Below, in pieces: positions 38,925 to 50,960 of a stretch of DNA of 64,000 nucleotides; position 1 is the stretch's first letter, and the number at the start of each line of letters is the position of its first letter. This DNA comes from Epithemia pelagica (taxonomy: Eukaryota > Bacillariophyta > Bacillariophyceae > Surirellales > Surirellaceae), in contig OX337237.1 in NCBI GenBank assembly GCA_946965045.2, positions 3,100,001-3,164,000 on the forward strand, read 5' to 3'. The translations under genes and the position numbers were made by a program. The notes beneath the pieces are model-generated. The model saw nothing but the letters and a program-made list of their open reading frames with translations. It was not told the origin of the DNA and made no database searches.

Positions 38925-41296
38925 ATGACGTTTGCGTGGGGAGGAACTCCGGATTATTCGCCTTCTGTGGGGTCGTCAGGTGAGTCTGTTTCTGGTGGGA
39001 GTGTGACCGGGGGGGGGGGGAGCCTGCGTTCGGGTTCTCTCTACGGTGTCGTTCGTATTGAACAGTCACAGTTCGATACCGTGTGTCGTGGATTCGTTGG
39101 CGCAGGGCAGCGCATGTGTGTTCGTTCGGATTGTCAAGTGGCTTCGCATTCCCAAAAGAAGAAGTCGTGGAGTTTGCTTGTGGGGGATGATACCACCGCC
39201 ATCTTCATTCGTGGTTCAAGTGGGACAACTTCTGCTGAAGCGCCGGGTACAGTCTTTTGTACACCTGTGCTACCGGGACATTGTATGCAAGGCGTGGACC
39301 GGAACGAAATGGAACTTAGTCCTCGTACATTGGAGAGTTGGCAAGCCTCGTTTACAGCCCTTCGGAAGGCTTCCTCCGAGTCGGGTGAAGGCGTGGATCC
39401 CACAACTGCGGCTCAGTTCATGGAGACCACCAAGTCCGTAGTAGATTTCACCATGACTCCGCGCCCGAAGAAACGATCAGTGGAAGTGGAAACGGTTATG
39501 GACGATGACGATGAAGACGGTTTGGTTACACCCAAGCTCAAACGCCGCAAAATTCCCTGGAAGGACGTCCCCACTGATATCAGTACCTCAACGCCTACCC
39601 CAGCGGTAAGGATCCTTCAAGGAGGAGCGTAGAGCAACCTGGTTGAGAATGTCACCACACTTTGTGACGATCTTGCTCGCGAAGTGGCGGATTGGCGCGT
39701 GTCTGAAGAGCAACAAGAAGAGCAGGTTGACAAACTGGATCTCAAGCTATCGGTCCTTCATGAATTGCTGGGAAAGCGGCCGTCTCACTTCGGGACGTGA
39801 TCGGCTTTTCAAGTTCTGGATAGTTGCGTATCGAACATGGCGTCGGTCGAACAGTTGGTCATTGAACGTTTGAATCAACAGAAGACTCCAAGCTTAACTC
39901 GAGACGATTCGGTCCTTGAGAGCAAGCTTGCAGCATTGGACACTCGAGTTGGATTGTTGACTGGCCAATTCAAGGTGCTCGTCAAGAAGGAACTCGAAGC
40001 TTTCTTGGCAGACACTTCAACTGATTTTCGTTTGCAGTTTGTTGATCCGACCTTGTCGTTACTCTCGCGGTCGTCGCGCTCTCCCACGGATCCCGGGGGA
40101 AAATGGGCTGATGCCCTACAACAATTGCAACAGCGGTTGACGAGTCTCGAACAAGCGCATGCAACGAATGTATCAGGTTCGGGAGGGTCAGGAGGCATGA
40201 GTGCGGGCGGTGGTTCTTTCAATTGGTCAACTGGAGGGCTTGCTTCAGGAATAGGATCACAGACAGGATTGGGAGTCCGTTTTGGTTCGTCACCCTCTCA
40301 GACGAATGGTGGAAAGGATGTTGGAAGAGAAGTGGGTGTTGATTTGGCGAAGCTGCAGGAAGATATGAAAAACTTGCAGACGATGTTGAAGGATTTGAAA
40401 GAGCAAGTGGATACCAATTCAATCCCGATCGGATCGATTATCTTTACTTCTCGTGCCTTTTGCGTCACATGGATGGAGTTGCACCATGCCGCATCGGACC
40501 CTCACGTTTTTGTGGATGCCATCTCGTTGCTTTCTTTGGCGACATCGGATGCTAGCCCAGACGAAGAAAGGGCAGCCAACCAACGAGCAACCACGGCCAA
40601 GGTTAGGGATAAAACACCCTATCACACGGCCTTTATAGCGTCGTTCAACCTCGAAGTACCACCGTTGTTGGGGAAAGGGTCTGATCAAGCAACAACGACG
40701 AATTCCCGTGCTCTCGGGGCTGTTCCACGTTTTGCGGACTTTCACCCTCCGTCAGGGCGTGAAGGCATCCACCAGCGTATTTTGGATTATGTAAAAGACG
40801 GTGTGCATACAATAGAGCAAGCAGTGGGTGAGCTTTTTGCATTTGGGACGGAACCGTCGAGTGTTGCCAAGGAACTGCTCTTGTGGAGTAAAACCTTTTG
40901 GGATGAACTTACTCATTGGATGGTCAGGTACCACGCTCAGGTTCAGGCGGAAAGTGAAGCAAGCGAACAGGAAGTGTGGATCTTGATATCCCACTGCGTT
41001 TGAGCTGTGTTCAAGAGCCTCAGGGAAGCTCGTGCATCTGGACGAGCTTCGAACACTCCAGGTGGGATGCTTTGGGGTACTCTCAAGGCACACCGAGTAA
41101 TGCAAGAGTACCGTGCTGCAGATTTTAGCGGCCATCCGAAGATTGTGCTCATTCTCCATGAGCATTTGATTAGATTCACAACACCGCGTTCCAAATTCGA
41201 CACACTTCAGATGAGTTTGAATGATAGGCTGGACAAAATGCAACGGGCGGTATATCAAGCAGTTTCGTCCGCGAACAAATCGACAAAGAAGACGTG
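38925..41296 (+). pseudogene. gag of element 1, three premature stops
   Basis: Starts at an ATG (MTFAWGGTPDYSPS) 58 nt after the left repeat and stays in one frame to the TGA at 41294, which is also used by element 2. Three in-frame stops interrupt it: TAG 39630, TGA 39798 and TGA 41001. The aligned residues in element 2 are Trp, Arg and Arg. A G12 tract (39009-39020) keeps the frame here. The protein has a glycine/serine-rich start, a coiled-coil middle and a conserved C-terminal domain (SHC, then FKSLREARA, then LHEHLIRF). It has no zinc knuckle and is presumed to be the capsid/nucleic-acid protein of the element. Confidence 0.85.
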
Positions 41297-41467
41297 AGAG
41301 CTTCAAGAAAATGACCGCAACAGTCGTAAAACTACGAAACGAAAGACAACATCAAGCGAAGAATTGGAGACTCAAGATACCAATATGAAAAATTAGCGAG
41401 CCAAGACATTAAGGATTACTTTAGGATACATGCAGCCACAGAGACAAATGACGGAGTTGCCGAACGC

Positions 41468-44400
41468 ATGGAGTCCAAGATATCCGTAGGAAAAGGAAAA
41501 TGGCGAGTTGGGTTGGTGAGCACAAGCACCCCCTTTTGGTTTTGGGCGGTAGCTTCGCTAGGAGAAGTTGTCTGGATAGATGTTTTGGATAAGGAATTGT
41601 TAAGTGAGGAAACGGGAGCGATGGATTGGAGAAGTCAAGCATTGGACCTGCAGCCAAGGCAAACAAAGAATCGCGGAATTAAGCGACGCAGAGTTTCTTA
41701 CTGGACGGCAGCAGATTGGTCCACAAGGGAGACTGTGGATATCATATTCTTTGAGAGGGGCATAGTCCCAGGCCCGGATCATGATGTATGGAGACAGTCG
41801 GAATTGAAGCTGGTATTTTGGATAGGAGGAAAGAAGAAGGGTGGCCCTCCATTGACTGAAGCGAGTCAATGGAAACAAGGCATCATGAAATTGGATCACA
41901 CGGACCTCGGTGGGGTTACAAACCTCGAATCCTGGATTCATGTTTCAGAGCGAGTGGACTCAGATGAGAGGCGGTTCGTGGATTGTTGGGCAGACCATTT
42001 GGAACAGGGTCTGCAGCACACGACGTTCCGAGGAATCGTGGATCCGACAATACAGGGGAAGGAGTGTCCTCTGAGACTGTTTCATGATGATAGCTCTGAG
42101 AGGAATGTATGGAAGAGAGGAGTGTCGATATTGGAAAGGAAGATGGTGTGGAAGAAGGACGTTGCAAGGACACACATTCTTCCAAGTGTGTTCACAACAA
42201 GATCGGGCTTTGTGGAGCGCAAGATTTCTTCAAGGGAGCTCGCAGTGGCCTTGGATTTTCCGGCTGCGTTGCATAAAAAGGGGTCAGAGCAAGAACTCGA
42301 TCGTTGGACTGTGGACATCGGCGTTCCTTTCAAGAGCCGAGTCCAAGTTGCGTGATCCATTCTGGGATGGATGAATGATAGAAGGAAAGCGAATGATCAG
42401 AAAGAAAGATCAGACGAAATGAGTGAGGAATCGTTGTCGGATATGGGACAGGGGCCGAGATCACAAACGCGAATGACGGAGAACTGCGAATTGTTCACAT
42501 CTCTCGATAGCGAAGGTGGAGGCTCTTTAAACATGGAAGAACGAAGGGAGGACAGGAATTTGAAGGCGACAAAAGCGGATGATGCCGAAATCCCGACTTA
42601 CTTGTGGGACGACAGAATCTGCTCGCACTTTGGTATGACAAGCGTGAGCGATCGAGGACGAGGCATCAAGGCTCTGTCGGTAATACGGCGCGTGGCGTTG
42701 AAGTATTGGAAACGGTTGGTGTGTAGTGACTTTTGGGGATGGTGGAAAAGTCAACGTTTTAGAGACGACAATGATGAGAAAGAAAGGACGATACGAGCAG
42801 GGTTAAGTGCACTCACGCATGCTTCCCAAGCCTCATGGTGGGACTGGGATCATGGATCCTCTCCATTCTTTTGGAGAATGCCCAAGCTTGACTGGCTCGT
42901 GGAGATGCGCGATGGAGTGGAACCGATGTGGATCGGGGATCCGCCCGCATACCGACGAAGACAGCAAGCGAATCCGGATCCAGAGGCTCGCGCTCTAGAA
43001 AAGAAGAAACTGAAGAAAGTTAGACATCGAGGGTACATTGTGAAAACGGCGGACATCAAGTCGCTTACCAGTTTCTTTTCGGTGCCGAAAGGCGACACGG
43101 ATATACGGATGGTCTATGATGGAACCAAGAGCGGTTTAAACGACACGCTTTACGCTCCGTGGTTTGGTCTCGGCAACGTCACGTCCATGTTGAGAACTGT
43201 TGAAGCAAAGACATGGTCGGCTGACAACGACTTTGGGGAGATGTTTTTAAACTTCTGGATCCACCCGGATCTCAGAAAGTATACTGGCATCGACATCACC
43301 GAACTCTTTCCCGAGGAGGAATTGAAAGAGAAGTATGGAACGACTCGGCTTTGGGAGGCGTGGTGCCGATGTGCCATGGGTTTGACTACGTCGCCTTATC
43401 AAACCACACAGTGTGCCCAAAGAGTCAAACGGATCATTTTTGGAGACAAATCGGATCCGAACAATATCTTTGGTTGGACTGACGTGCGTATCAATTTGCC
43501 AGGGGATGATCATTATGATCCATCGCTTCCGTGGATAAGTAAAGTGAGAGCCAATGGAGATATCGCGGCCGACGTCCATCCATATGTTGACAACTTACGC
43601 GAAACGGCTCCAACGGAAGAAGAAGCGTGGTAAGCTGCAAGTAAGATGGCCAAGGGAGCATCTTACTTCGGACTTCAGGATGCAGCAAGGAAGCGACGCT
43701 CCCCAAGTAAATCACCAGGGGCATGGGCCGGTGCAGTCATCGAGGCAGCCAACGATGGAAAGGTGTACAAAACAGTGGCGCAGGAAAGATGGGACAAGAC
43801 TCGGAATTTTGTCCACACTCTCAAAGATTGGGCAGACGACGGTGGATTGGTGGATCGTAAGGAATTGGAGCGTATCAGAGGTTTTCTCGTATACGTTTCA
43901 CTCACTTTTGATATTATGGTTCCTTATTTGAAAGGGATCCATCTGACCCTTGAATCATGGAGAGACGACAGGGACGAAGAAGGTTGGAAATTAAATGAAA
44001 AGGATCGTAGAGCTGTGATTCGGAAACGGGAAAGGGAGCTCCATGCGCCACCCAAGGTAAAACAGGCTCCACGATTCAAGGACGACGTGAAGGCATTGGT
44101 TAGACTGACGGAGCAAGAACATCCTCCAAAGATCTTGGCACGACCGACGTCTGGAGCAAAAGTAGCAATGATCTTTGCCGACGCGTCTGGTGAAGGGTTT
44201 GGGTCTTCACTGTGGATTTATGGAGGATCTACAGTAGACACTGAGCACGGTCTATGGACTTGAGAGTATGGCTCCCGCTCGTCAAATTTCAGGGAGTTGT
44301 ACAATCTTGTTCTGAGACTAGAGAGACTGGTTCAAGACGGAAAACTGCCCGAAGGAACCGAGGTGTTTATGTTCACGGACAACTCGACGGCAGAGTCTGC

Positions 44401-45109
44401 GTTCTACAAGGGAACGTCATCCTCGAGATTGCTGTTTGAATTAGTGCTGCGAACAAAACAGTTGGAAATGAATGGTCACATTTTTGTTAGAGTGATCTGG
44501 GTCGCCGGTACAAGAATGATAGAGCAAGGGACCAACGGTCTTTCTCGTGGCGATCTTATGACTGGAGTCATGACCGGTTTAAACATGCTCCTTTACGTAC
44601 CATTGAACAAGACGGTGATCCAACGTCAGGAGAATGTTGTACCCTGGCTGGAGTCAGTTGGGCACACTGCATACAAGTGGAGAGTTTTACAAACTCACGA
44701 GTGGTTTGATGAGGCGTTCGAGGACGGGGAATTTATTTGGACACCACAGTCTGCTATTGCAGATGTGGCAGTTGACTTGTTATGCAACGCTCGCCACATC
44801 CATACTAGAACCGCACACATGTTTGTTTGCCCTGCGTTAATGACTAACAGGTGGCGAAAGAAGTTGGGGAAGGTGGCGGATTTTGTTTTTACCATCCCTG
44901 TAGGCACCGAATTGTGGCCAAAGTCTCATCACGAACCGTTGATTGTTGGTTTTGTATTTCCTTTTCTTTGCAGCCCTCCATGGCAAGTTAAACGAGCGAC
45001 AAGCTTATTGGACGAGGTGGAAGGGAAATTGCAAAGCATGTGGGCATCCGGTACAACCTCTGTCCGGGATCTGCTGCGCAAACTTTGGCGTTTCAAGGGG
45101 AACGAGTAA
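41468..45109 (+). pseudogene. RT/RNase H polyprotein of element 1, three premature stops
   Basis: One frame throughout, broken by TGA 42353, TAA 43631 and TGA 44261; the aligned residues in element 2 are Arg, Gln and Arg. The RT core has SVPKGDTDIRMVYDGTKSGLN, motif A YTGIDITELF and a catalytic loop reading YVDN, where element 2 has YVDD, so an active-site aspartate is also lost. RNase H has FADASGEGFG and FTDNSTAES; the final motif reads GTNGLSR where element 2 has GTDGLSR. After RNase H comes a conserved domain (FVCPALMTNRWRKKLGK, then HEPLIVGF) often found behind the RNase H of this type of element. The end overlaps the recombinase ORF in another frame. Confidence 0.85.
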
Positions 45110-46517
45110 GACATGTACCGGAATATGGCACGCGAGATGCTATCGGCAATTTGAAGCGGATAAATTTCCAGTCTTGCAGGCCTCGGATTTGGATGATGCC
45201 TTGCTGGATTTAGAGGGACACGGCGAATTGGATGACGATGAGCACCGTTTTAAGGAGGCACGTCCTGGGGATGACCTCATGGTGGCCTTCCAATGTGATG
45301 ATTGTTGTTTTTACAACTTGCAAGGACGATACCTCTCACCACGGGAAGAAGACAAGCTCCTACAGCTCTGCATTCACAGAGCTATTTTGGATTCGTTCTG
45401 GGCACGAGAAAGATCAACAGTCGAAAAGAACTGGAGGGAAGTCAAAGGCTTATTGGAAACAAGTGCCACAATGGGGTTGGACTCACCTTTGCCGAACCGA
45501 GGTCCTTTCGTTGTTGGAGATGACAATGGCCTAAATGTTGCCTGCATGATGCTGATGAAGACGCTGAGAGCAGGCAAGAACTCGACCCACATTCAATTTG
45601 AGACAGCGCGAAAAGTGAGATCCGCCGTATCTAACTTCTTCCATACAATACCGGGAGGGACTGGTTTGGCGACTGTGGGACAAGGCGAAAGGGGAGGTCT
45701 GTTTTTTAGCGCGAGCTCCACAAATTCCCATTGGTTCCGGCGATTCATGACCGGGTGCCATCGCAGAATGGGGGACGTCTGGATCCCAGACCAAGCTGTC
45801 ACCGTTGATGAAGTCAAGGCTGCGCTTTCCATATTAGAAGATGAGTGGATCGGCGGAGCGACAGGACAACGAAAGGTGGAAATCGCTTTAACAGGCGCAA
45901 TGGTTGTTGTTGGATACGTCGCCGCATTGAGAGGAGAAGAGCTGCCGCAGATTGATGTTGGATTAATGCGCAAGTATTGGGAAGAAGGGCTGAATTATTC
46001 AAGGAAGAAGCACGTTCCCCTTGCCTTAGCGGGTCGATTCAAACAGACCACAGGGACCTTCCGAGTTTATATGCACCCGTTGGCAGAAAAAACGTCGTCT
46101 GGAATAGACGTCCGACAGTGGTTAGAGAGAGCGATTTGGTGCTTGCACCAACAAGGAGTGACCAGCGGGCCCATGTTTCGGATCACTAAAAAGCGAGGAC
46201 AAATCGCTCGTGCATCGGTCGGAGACCTGGATTCGCTTTTCCACCCATTATGGAAACGAGTACAACATCGCTTCCCAGGTCTGATTGGCGAGTCAGTGAA
46301 AGTGGATGAAGATTACAGCGTGAGGAGATCTTTTCGTCGGGGAGCAACCACAGAAGCTCAAAATCGACAAATTCCCAGAGAGGTAATAGAAATGAACAAC
46401 CGCTGGCGAAAGCACATTAAGGGCAAGGGAGTACTGCCCAACATGTCCATGTTGGAACGTTATTCGGACGCTAAAGCTTCAGTGGAAGCTCTTGTCAGGT
46501 TCTCAGAACTGCTGTAA
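44943..46517 (+). CDS. Tyrosine recombinase ORF of element 1 (open)
   Basis: 524 codons without a stop. The first ~60 residues overlap the end of pol in the other frame and contain a Cys/His cluster (CKACGHPVQP, then GICC, then C-GIWHARCY) that looks like a zinc-binding module. The catalytic domain has the first arginine in AALRGEE (~45924), the second in RRSFRRGATTEA (~46322) and the nucleophilic tyrosine in MLERYSD (~46450). The start is unclear, because the frame opens right after a TGA with no early ATG. A pyrimidine tract plus CAG (44958-44973) suggests expression from a spliced RNA. The enzyme would integrate a circular DNA copy by site-specific recombination. Confidence 0.82.
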   Translation: MLVLYFLFFAALHGKLNERQAYWTRWKGNCKACGHPVQPLSGICCANFGVSRGTSKTCTGIWHARCYRQFEADKFPVLQASDLDDALLDLEGHGELDDDEHRFKEARPGDDLMVAFQCDDCCFYNLQGRYLSPREEDKLLQLCIHRAILDSFWARERSTVEKNWREVKGLLETSATMGLDSPLPNRGPFVVGDDNGLNVACMMLMKTLRAGKNSTHIQFETARKVRSAVSNFFHTIPGGTGLATVGQGERGGLFFSASSTNSHWFRRFMTGCHRRMGDVWIPDQAVTVDEVKAALSILEDEWIGGATGQRKVEIALTGAMVVVGYVAALRGEELPQIDVGLMRKYWEEGLNYSRKKHVPLALAGRFKQTTGTFRVYMHPLAEKTSSGIDVRQWLERAIWCLHQQGVTSGPMFRITKKRGQIARASVGDLDSLFHPLWKRVQHRFPGLIGESVKVDEDYSVRRSFRRGATTEAQNRQIPREVIEMNNRWRKHIKGKGVLPNMSMLERYSDAKASVEALVRFSELL

Positions 46518-47023
46518 AAGGGAACAGGCGATGCAAGGAAGGGATGTCAGAATGGAGAAACCGAATTCAAGTTGGAAACGAAGATGGAACGACCACACGG
46601 GGAGATGACTCGACTATACCTCTTATGGGGTATGTCCAGGTCGCTTTGATGACTGTCAGCTTGTCTGTTGATGGGAGGGAGATCCCTCTCCTGGTTGGCA
46701 TGTTGGGGTGTGGCAACCTTGACATGCTGACCGTCCTTTTCTTGCGAAGATACTTTCGAAGATTGGGGCTCACCCTATGGTGAGTAAATGGAGAGTGGGT
46801 GTTCTAGCCTAGAGGCACACTCGCACGCAGCATACACGGGGTAGCAGAATCTGGAGTTCTGCGACCGTGGCGCGATTCCGGATCCCTCCCGATACTGGGA
46901 TATGGGTGGGGGGGCCTAGTCCCCCCCAGTGTTGGTTAAGTAACATCTTTATACTATATTATTGCAAACGAGAGGTCATGGGATTTGATTGGTGCACAGG
47001 TCGTGACGACTGAGGATGAAGTA
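46518..47023 (+). other. 3' noncoding region of element 1
   Basis: About 500 bp between the recombinase stop and the right repeat, partly conserved with 58792-59330. It includes a short ATACC/GGGTAT stem near 46615, a GCAGA/TTCTGC stem near 46845 and a strong G7/C7 hairpin (46907-46928, loop CCTAGT). It may be 3' UTR structure or a signal for replication. Confidence 0.6.
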
Positions 47024-47246
47024 CCGCATCGTACCGCCCCCGGTCAAGAAGGGACCGACGGACGAACGAGGAACGGACATTGCACCCAAAGAAGATCCCA
47101 TAAGATTTGCAAGGCTACGTCGTCGTTTGTTGGGGCAGTCAAAATGACTATACCCAACAAACATACTTTGACGATTCATAAATCGTCGGAAAGGAGGGTT
47201 GAACGGATCACCAAGGATCTGATCACCCATTGGACCCGTGATTCTC
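47024..47246 (+). repeat. Right terminal direct repeat of element 1
   Basis: 223 bp, differing from the left copy by one A/G change in the GGAAAGRAGGG motif. The same two hairpins lie at 47125-47162 and 47170-47187. It is preceded by GAAGTAC, as in element 2. Confidence 0.9.
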
Positions 47247-47373
47247 GTCTCATTTTTTGTTCGTAGAAGACCCTTTCTTCCTGTGGCTGTCCTATTATAT
47301 TTTTTCATACACTCCTTTCGATTCCCCTTTTCGATTGACTCCACACCTCATTATTTGTGAAAAGAGGAGAAGA

Positions 47374-49611
47374 ATGGCATCGTCTTCTTTTTTCCCTTCT
47401 TCGTTTTCCATCCAGCCTTTGTTGGGCGCCAAAAGGAAGGACACGACCAAAAACCAGCCAGAGGATCCTCTTAAACAACAACAACAACAACAACAACATG
47501 GCCGTTCTTGTCCTCATGCGGGGCGCTGGCTGATTCTTGCCGTGTTGGTGTGTCATGGTTGGGCCATGTCCTTTTGGGTCACCATGAACACAACGACAAT
47601 AACCACTAGTTCTCGGGACGACCCACAGCAGCGACAGCAACACAAACAACAACAACAAGAAGAAGAAGAAGAACGTTCCTTCCTCCCCAACACCACCCTT
47701 GTCCGCAAGAATTCGAGCAGCATCACCAACACCAACAGGACGGTTGTTGCTAGCACTGGAGAAGACTACCCGAATCGACTCGGACCACGAGGACACAACC
47801 AACCAACGAATTCGACATTTCTTACAACAACAACGACGGGGCATTCATCATACCCAAAACATCGTCGACCGAAACAACAACAACAACAACAACAACAACG
47901 ACGACAACAAGAACCACCACCACAACAACAACAACAAGCACCAAGTTCCATCGAACACAAGACCATCACCACTACTACTACTACTAGAGCCCCCCAAACG
48001 AATTCCAGCAACCCCTCTACCACTACCAATACTACTCCTACGGGGGAGAAAGACCCAGAAGGACAAGAACCAGAACAACCACAAGACGGTTCCTCCAAGC
48101 AAAACAACAACATCACTGCTACCACCGCAAAGACCCCAACAACATCGAGTTCTTTAAATATCACCCTTTGGTGTTTGCTGGATAACGGTTCGACCGAGAC
48201 CTTTTTTCATTTTCCCCATGCCCTTCAATCACTCAGTTTGTGTTGGAGTTTTTTTATGGACAAACAAGCCGAATTACAACAAGCACGAACGGAAATCTCC
48301 GAGATCCACAGCAACAGCAGCATGACGACTCCTAGTCCTACAACACCAGTCACAACAACCTGGATTCCGTGTCACATCAACATGCACGAAAAGCTGAAGC
48401 CCTTGAAGTCAGTCGACAAGGATTGGCGTGCGGCCTTGGTGTTCCAGGTCATGGGATGCACCGTTTCCTACCATTCTTACAATATTTCTCAACTGACTCA
48501 CAATGGTGGGAGTCTACCAGTGATGAATGGAACACTCCACCTGCCAGACAAGCACAATCACACACCACAGGACAACAAAATGAATAGTATACAAAGAGAC
48601 TTACCTCGTTCCAATGCGACTCATCAACATTACTTGTATCGACCCAAGCGAGAGGATGTGTATGGCCTTCGATTCTTTTGGCATCCTCGACATGCCCGAC
48701 AACTATACCAGCGCCTTCAAGATACTTTGGCAACAACCAAAAAGGACCGCAACCCTAAAGAGGAGGCTCGAACTACGACAACAAACACCACCAGCACCAC
48801 CACGACGATTTCGGCACCACGGACTCCTCCGCTCTCGATTGGATTGGTCAATCGACGAAAGAGTCGACGGATTGGAAACATGGATCAGATTGCAGAGGCC
48901 CTTGGGCAACTCTATCCGCACGCTCAAATTCAACAGACCGACATGGATGATATGGCCACACCCTTGGATCAATTTGCCTGGTGGTCCCAGCACTCGCTCG
49001 TGATTCTGCCCCATGGAGCTTCCAGTACCAATCTTGTATTTTTGCCGGCAGGAGCAGCCGTCATTGAAGTGTTTCCACCCCATTATTATTGGTGGGGATT
49101 TTTGAAGTTGGCTCATTCCATGCAAGTACGATATTATGGCTACTTTCCCATCTTGATCGAATCGAATACAACTTTGAATAGTACATACACGACAACGCCA
49201 CCTGATGCTGCCAATAGGACTTTTACAGATCAACAACTCCAACGACGACGACAACAACAACAACACGAACGGGCTGGGAACATGGTGTTGGACGACTTTC
49301 GTCTCTCGTGTCCCGTGTTTAAAGATCGGCAGAAATATCGCGCCATTCCCGTCATGAAGCCCTCCATTCCGCATCTCATGGTTCTCGTGCAACGAGCCCT
49401 TGACGAAGGACAGCTCGTTCCACAAAACCAGCAACAGGTGGGAAGGAACAACAACAACCAGTCGTTGTACTACACTCCCCAAATTTCGCACATTGAACCC
49501 GCATGTCATTCGGTCCGAAATAATGTCGAGCGTGCCCGAAGCACCATGGTACATTCGTTGAATTTGGACGATCCACCCGAATCTCTCATACAACGGTCTG
49601 GAGGATCCTGA
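47374..49611 (+). CDS. GT61-like (DUF563) glycosyltransferase, type II membrane protein
   Basis: 745 residues from ATG 47374 (MASSSFFPSS). A short basic, Gln-rich cytoplasmic tail is followed by one membrane segment at about 53-72 (WLILAVLVCHGWAMSFWV), then a long Thr/Asn/Gln-rich stem to about 270. The catalytic domain has NRRKSRRIGN near 490 and HGASSTNLVFLPAGAAVIEV near 547. The latter is the hallmark of the GT61/DUF563 family (HGAxxTNxxFLPxGxxVIE), whose plant and animal members add xylose, arabinose or O-GlcNAc. Sugar specificity cannot be read here. Golgi or ER location is inferred. The first ~95 residues are nearly identical to those of the gene at 59639, which has a different catalytic domain. 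It lies 127 nt after element 1. Confidence 0.87.
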   Translation: MASSSFFPSSFSIQPLLGAKRKDTTKNQPEDPLKQQQQQQQHGRSCPHAGRWLILAVLVCHGWAMSFWVTMNTTTITTSSRDDPQQRQQHKQQQQEEEEERSFLPNTTLVRKNSSSITNTNRTVVASTGEDYPNRLGPRGHNQPTNSTFLTTTTTGHSSYPKHRRPKQQQQQQQQRRQQEPPPQQQQQAPSSIEHKTITTTTTTRAPQTNSSNPSTTTNTTPTGEKDPEGQEPEQPQDGSSKQNNNITATTAKTPTTSSSLNITLWCLLDNGSTETFFHFPHALQSLSLCWSFFMDKQAELQQARTEISEIHSNSSMTTPSPTTPVTTTWIPCHINMHEKLKPLKSVDKDWRAALVFQVMGCTVSYHSYNISQLTHNGGSLPVMNGTLHLPDKHNHTPQDNKMNSIQRDLPRSNATHQHYLYRPKREDVYGLRFFWHPRHARQLYQRLQDTLATTKKDRNPKEEARTTTTNTTSTTTTISAPRTPPLSIGLVNRRKSRRIGNMDQIAEALGQLYPHAQIQQTDMDDMATPLDQFAWWSQHSLVILPHGASSTNLVFLPAGAAVIEVFPPHYYWWGFLKLAHSMQVRYYGYFPILIESNTTLNSTYTTTPPDAANRTFTDQQLQRRRQQQQHERAGNMVLDDFRLSCPVFKDRQKYRAIPVMKPSIPHLMVLVQRALDEGQLVPQNQQQVGRNNNNQSLYYTPQISHIEPACHSVRNNVERARSTMVHSLNLDDPPESLIQRSGGS

Positions 49612-50960
49612 TAACCAACCACAAACAATCACATCTTGTCTCTCTCATATTTTTGCCTCCAGGCTACCAGAGAGATTGCTTTCGAAAACTGAAGAGGACT
49701 TCTCTTCCTACTACTACATCAAGCCCAGTTGTTGTCACGTTTCATTCACAACACCGTACTACTGCATTTATTTAAAAGAGCTCTTCTCAAACAAAATCCT
49801 GTGCACGGACCATTACCTATAGGTAGGAAGTCCTATTTGGATTTTTGTAAAAGAAATGGCGTGTATCGTGTCCAAGCAACCACCAGAGCAGCAAGGCAGA
49901 ATTCCACCACAACCACCATGGCACAACGATGCACATTCTGATAGAGAGGCCCTGTGGTTGGTGTGTGGCTGGATAGACTCTTGCTTGTCGTCATTTTCAA
50001 CCGCCTTGTGGCTTTTCGTCTCTGACCTCGTGCCCTTGGTCTTTTCAGTGTCGTAGTATATTGCTGCGACTGGCAATCCTCATCATCATCATCTTGTGGG
50101 GAATGCTTTGGGCCAAGTATATAAAATCGTCCTTGGCTGTGTCGTCTGACTAGGGGGAACGAGGCCCGAACCAGACCACACTGTCGAGAGGGCGACCCAA
50201 TCCTTGTGCGGATCGGATTCTTCTTCTTCTTGAGTCGTCCTTGGGGTTTTGTGGCAGGAGTGCCGTTCCTGTCTCATGGCACAGCAGTGTGCTGCAGGTG
50301 CACCATGGATCCGCGGTTGCTTTTTGAAACACATAAGAGTGCCGGTCGTATCGTGTTGGGTAGAACATTCGTAGTAGTAGTGCCCAATGGTGTTCCATTT
50401 TCGTGGGCCGCCCCGACTCTTCCACCAGTGTTGGTGGCCGCCCCCCACAAGACGGTCTATGGTTTGGTCACACACGGCCACCGACCAGAATCATATTGTC
50501 ACTCGACACACCACAAGTCTTGTGTGTGTGGGTGGGTGGTTGGCCACACCACACTGTTCTGCTGCTAGGATTGCGGGTCGATCTACCATTGGATCGGACC
50601 CATCACAGTCAGTCTTAGTATAGGCCCCCAAGGAGAGGAAGAGGAGCTATACCGTTTGGCGTGTCGATATCGTGGACAAACGTGTCCTGGTGGTGCTGTA
50701 GAGTGTTGTTCTTTTGTTGCGCTTTTCTAGTATACAATCATAGCGGGTCCCGAAGCTGTGAAAGGATAATGATGGGACACACACTATACTGGAGGCTCAC
50801 GGAGAGGAGCTATGGTATGCCATTCTAGTTGGTTCGGTTGGAACAGAACCACCATTATATTTGGAGATGCTCTGTTGCAACGAGAACGACTCTTTGGACA
50901 AAAAAGAGTTCCAGTCCCGTGGGGGATAATGGGGGAGCAGCAATTGTGGGCGGCGAAACT
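49612..50960. other. 3' flank of the GT61 gene and left flank of element 2
   Basis: The first ~250 bp (to about 49862) are the 3' UTR and are homologous to 62040-62285. From 49870 to 50960 only short unrecognised ORFs are present (longest 130 codons, minus strand, 50089-50481). No gene, RNA or repeat could be supported. Confidence 0.55.

Larger units (their letters stand above)
38644..47246 (+). mobile_element. DIRS-order tyrosine-recombinase retrotransposon, element 1 (decayed)
   Basis: 8603 bp bounded by 223-bp terminal direct repeats that differ at one position seen. It encodes Gag, RT/RNase H and a tyrosine recombinase in that order and has no LTR-type integrase, as in Ngaro/PAT-like DIRS elements. 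No target-site duplication was found, as expected for recombinase-mediated insertion. Reading frames are collinear with element 2 but carry six nonsense codons and no frameshift in gag or pol. It lies between the divergent mannosidase and GT61 genes. Confidence 0.9.

Noticed and set aside
44885-44973. A short intron joining pol to the recombinase frame in element 1
   Set aside because: GT sites within about 200 nt upstream of the CAG at 44973 do not give the intron length needed (one more than a multiple of three). A simple local intron fails, and only a longer splice or a frameshift remains.
46840-46900. tRNA-like stem and B-box-like sequence in element 1
   Set aside because: A GCAGA/TTCTGC stem with a 7-9 nt loop and a GCGATTCCGGATCC stretch looked like a tRNA 3' half. 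There is no acceptor or D arm and the T-loop is not canonical, so it is treated as element 3' UTR.
50089-50481. 130-codon minus-strand ORF between the GT61 gene and element 2
   Set aside because: Composition is unremarkable, it overlaps a plus-strand ORF of similar length and it has no recognisable domain.
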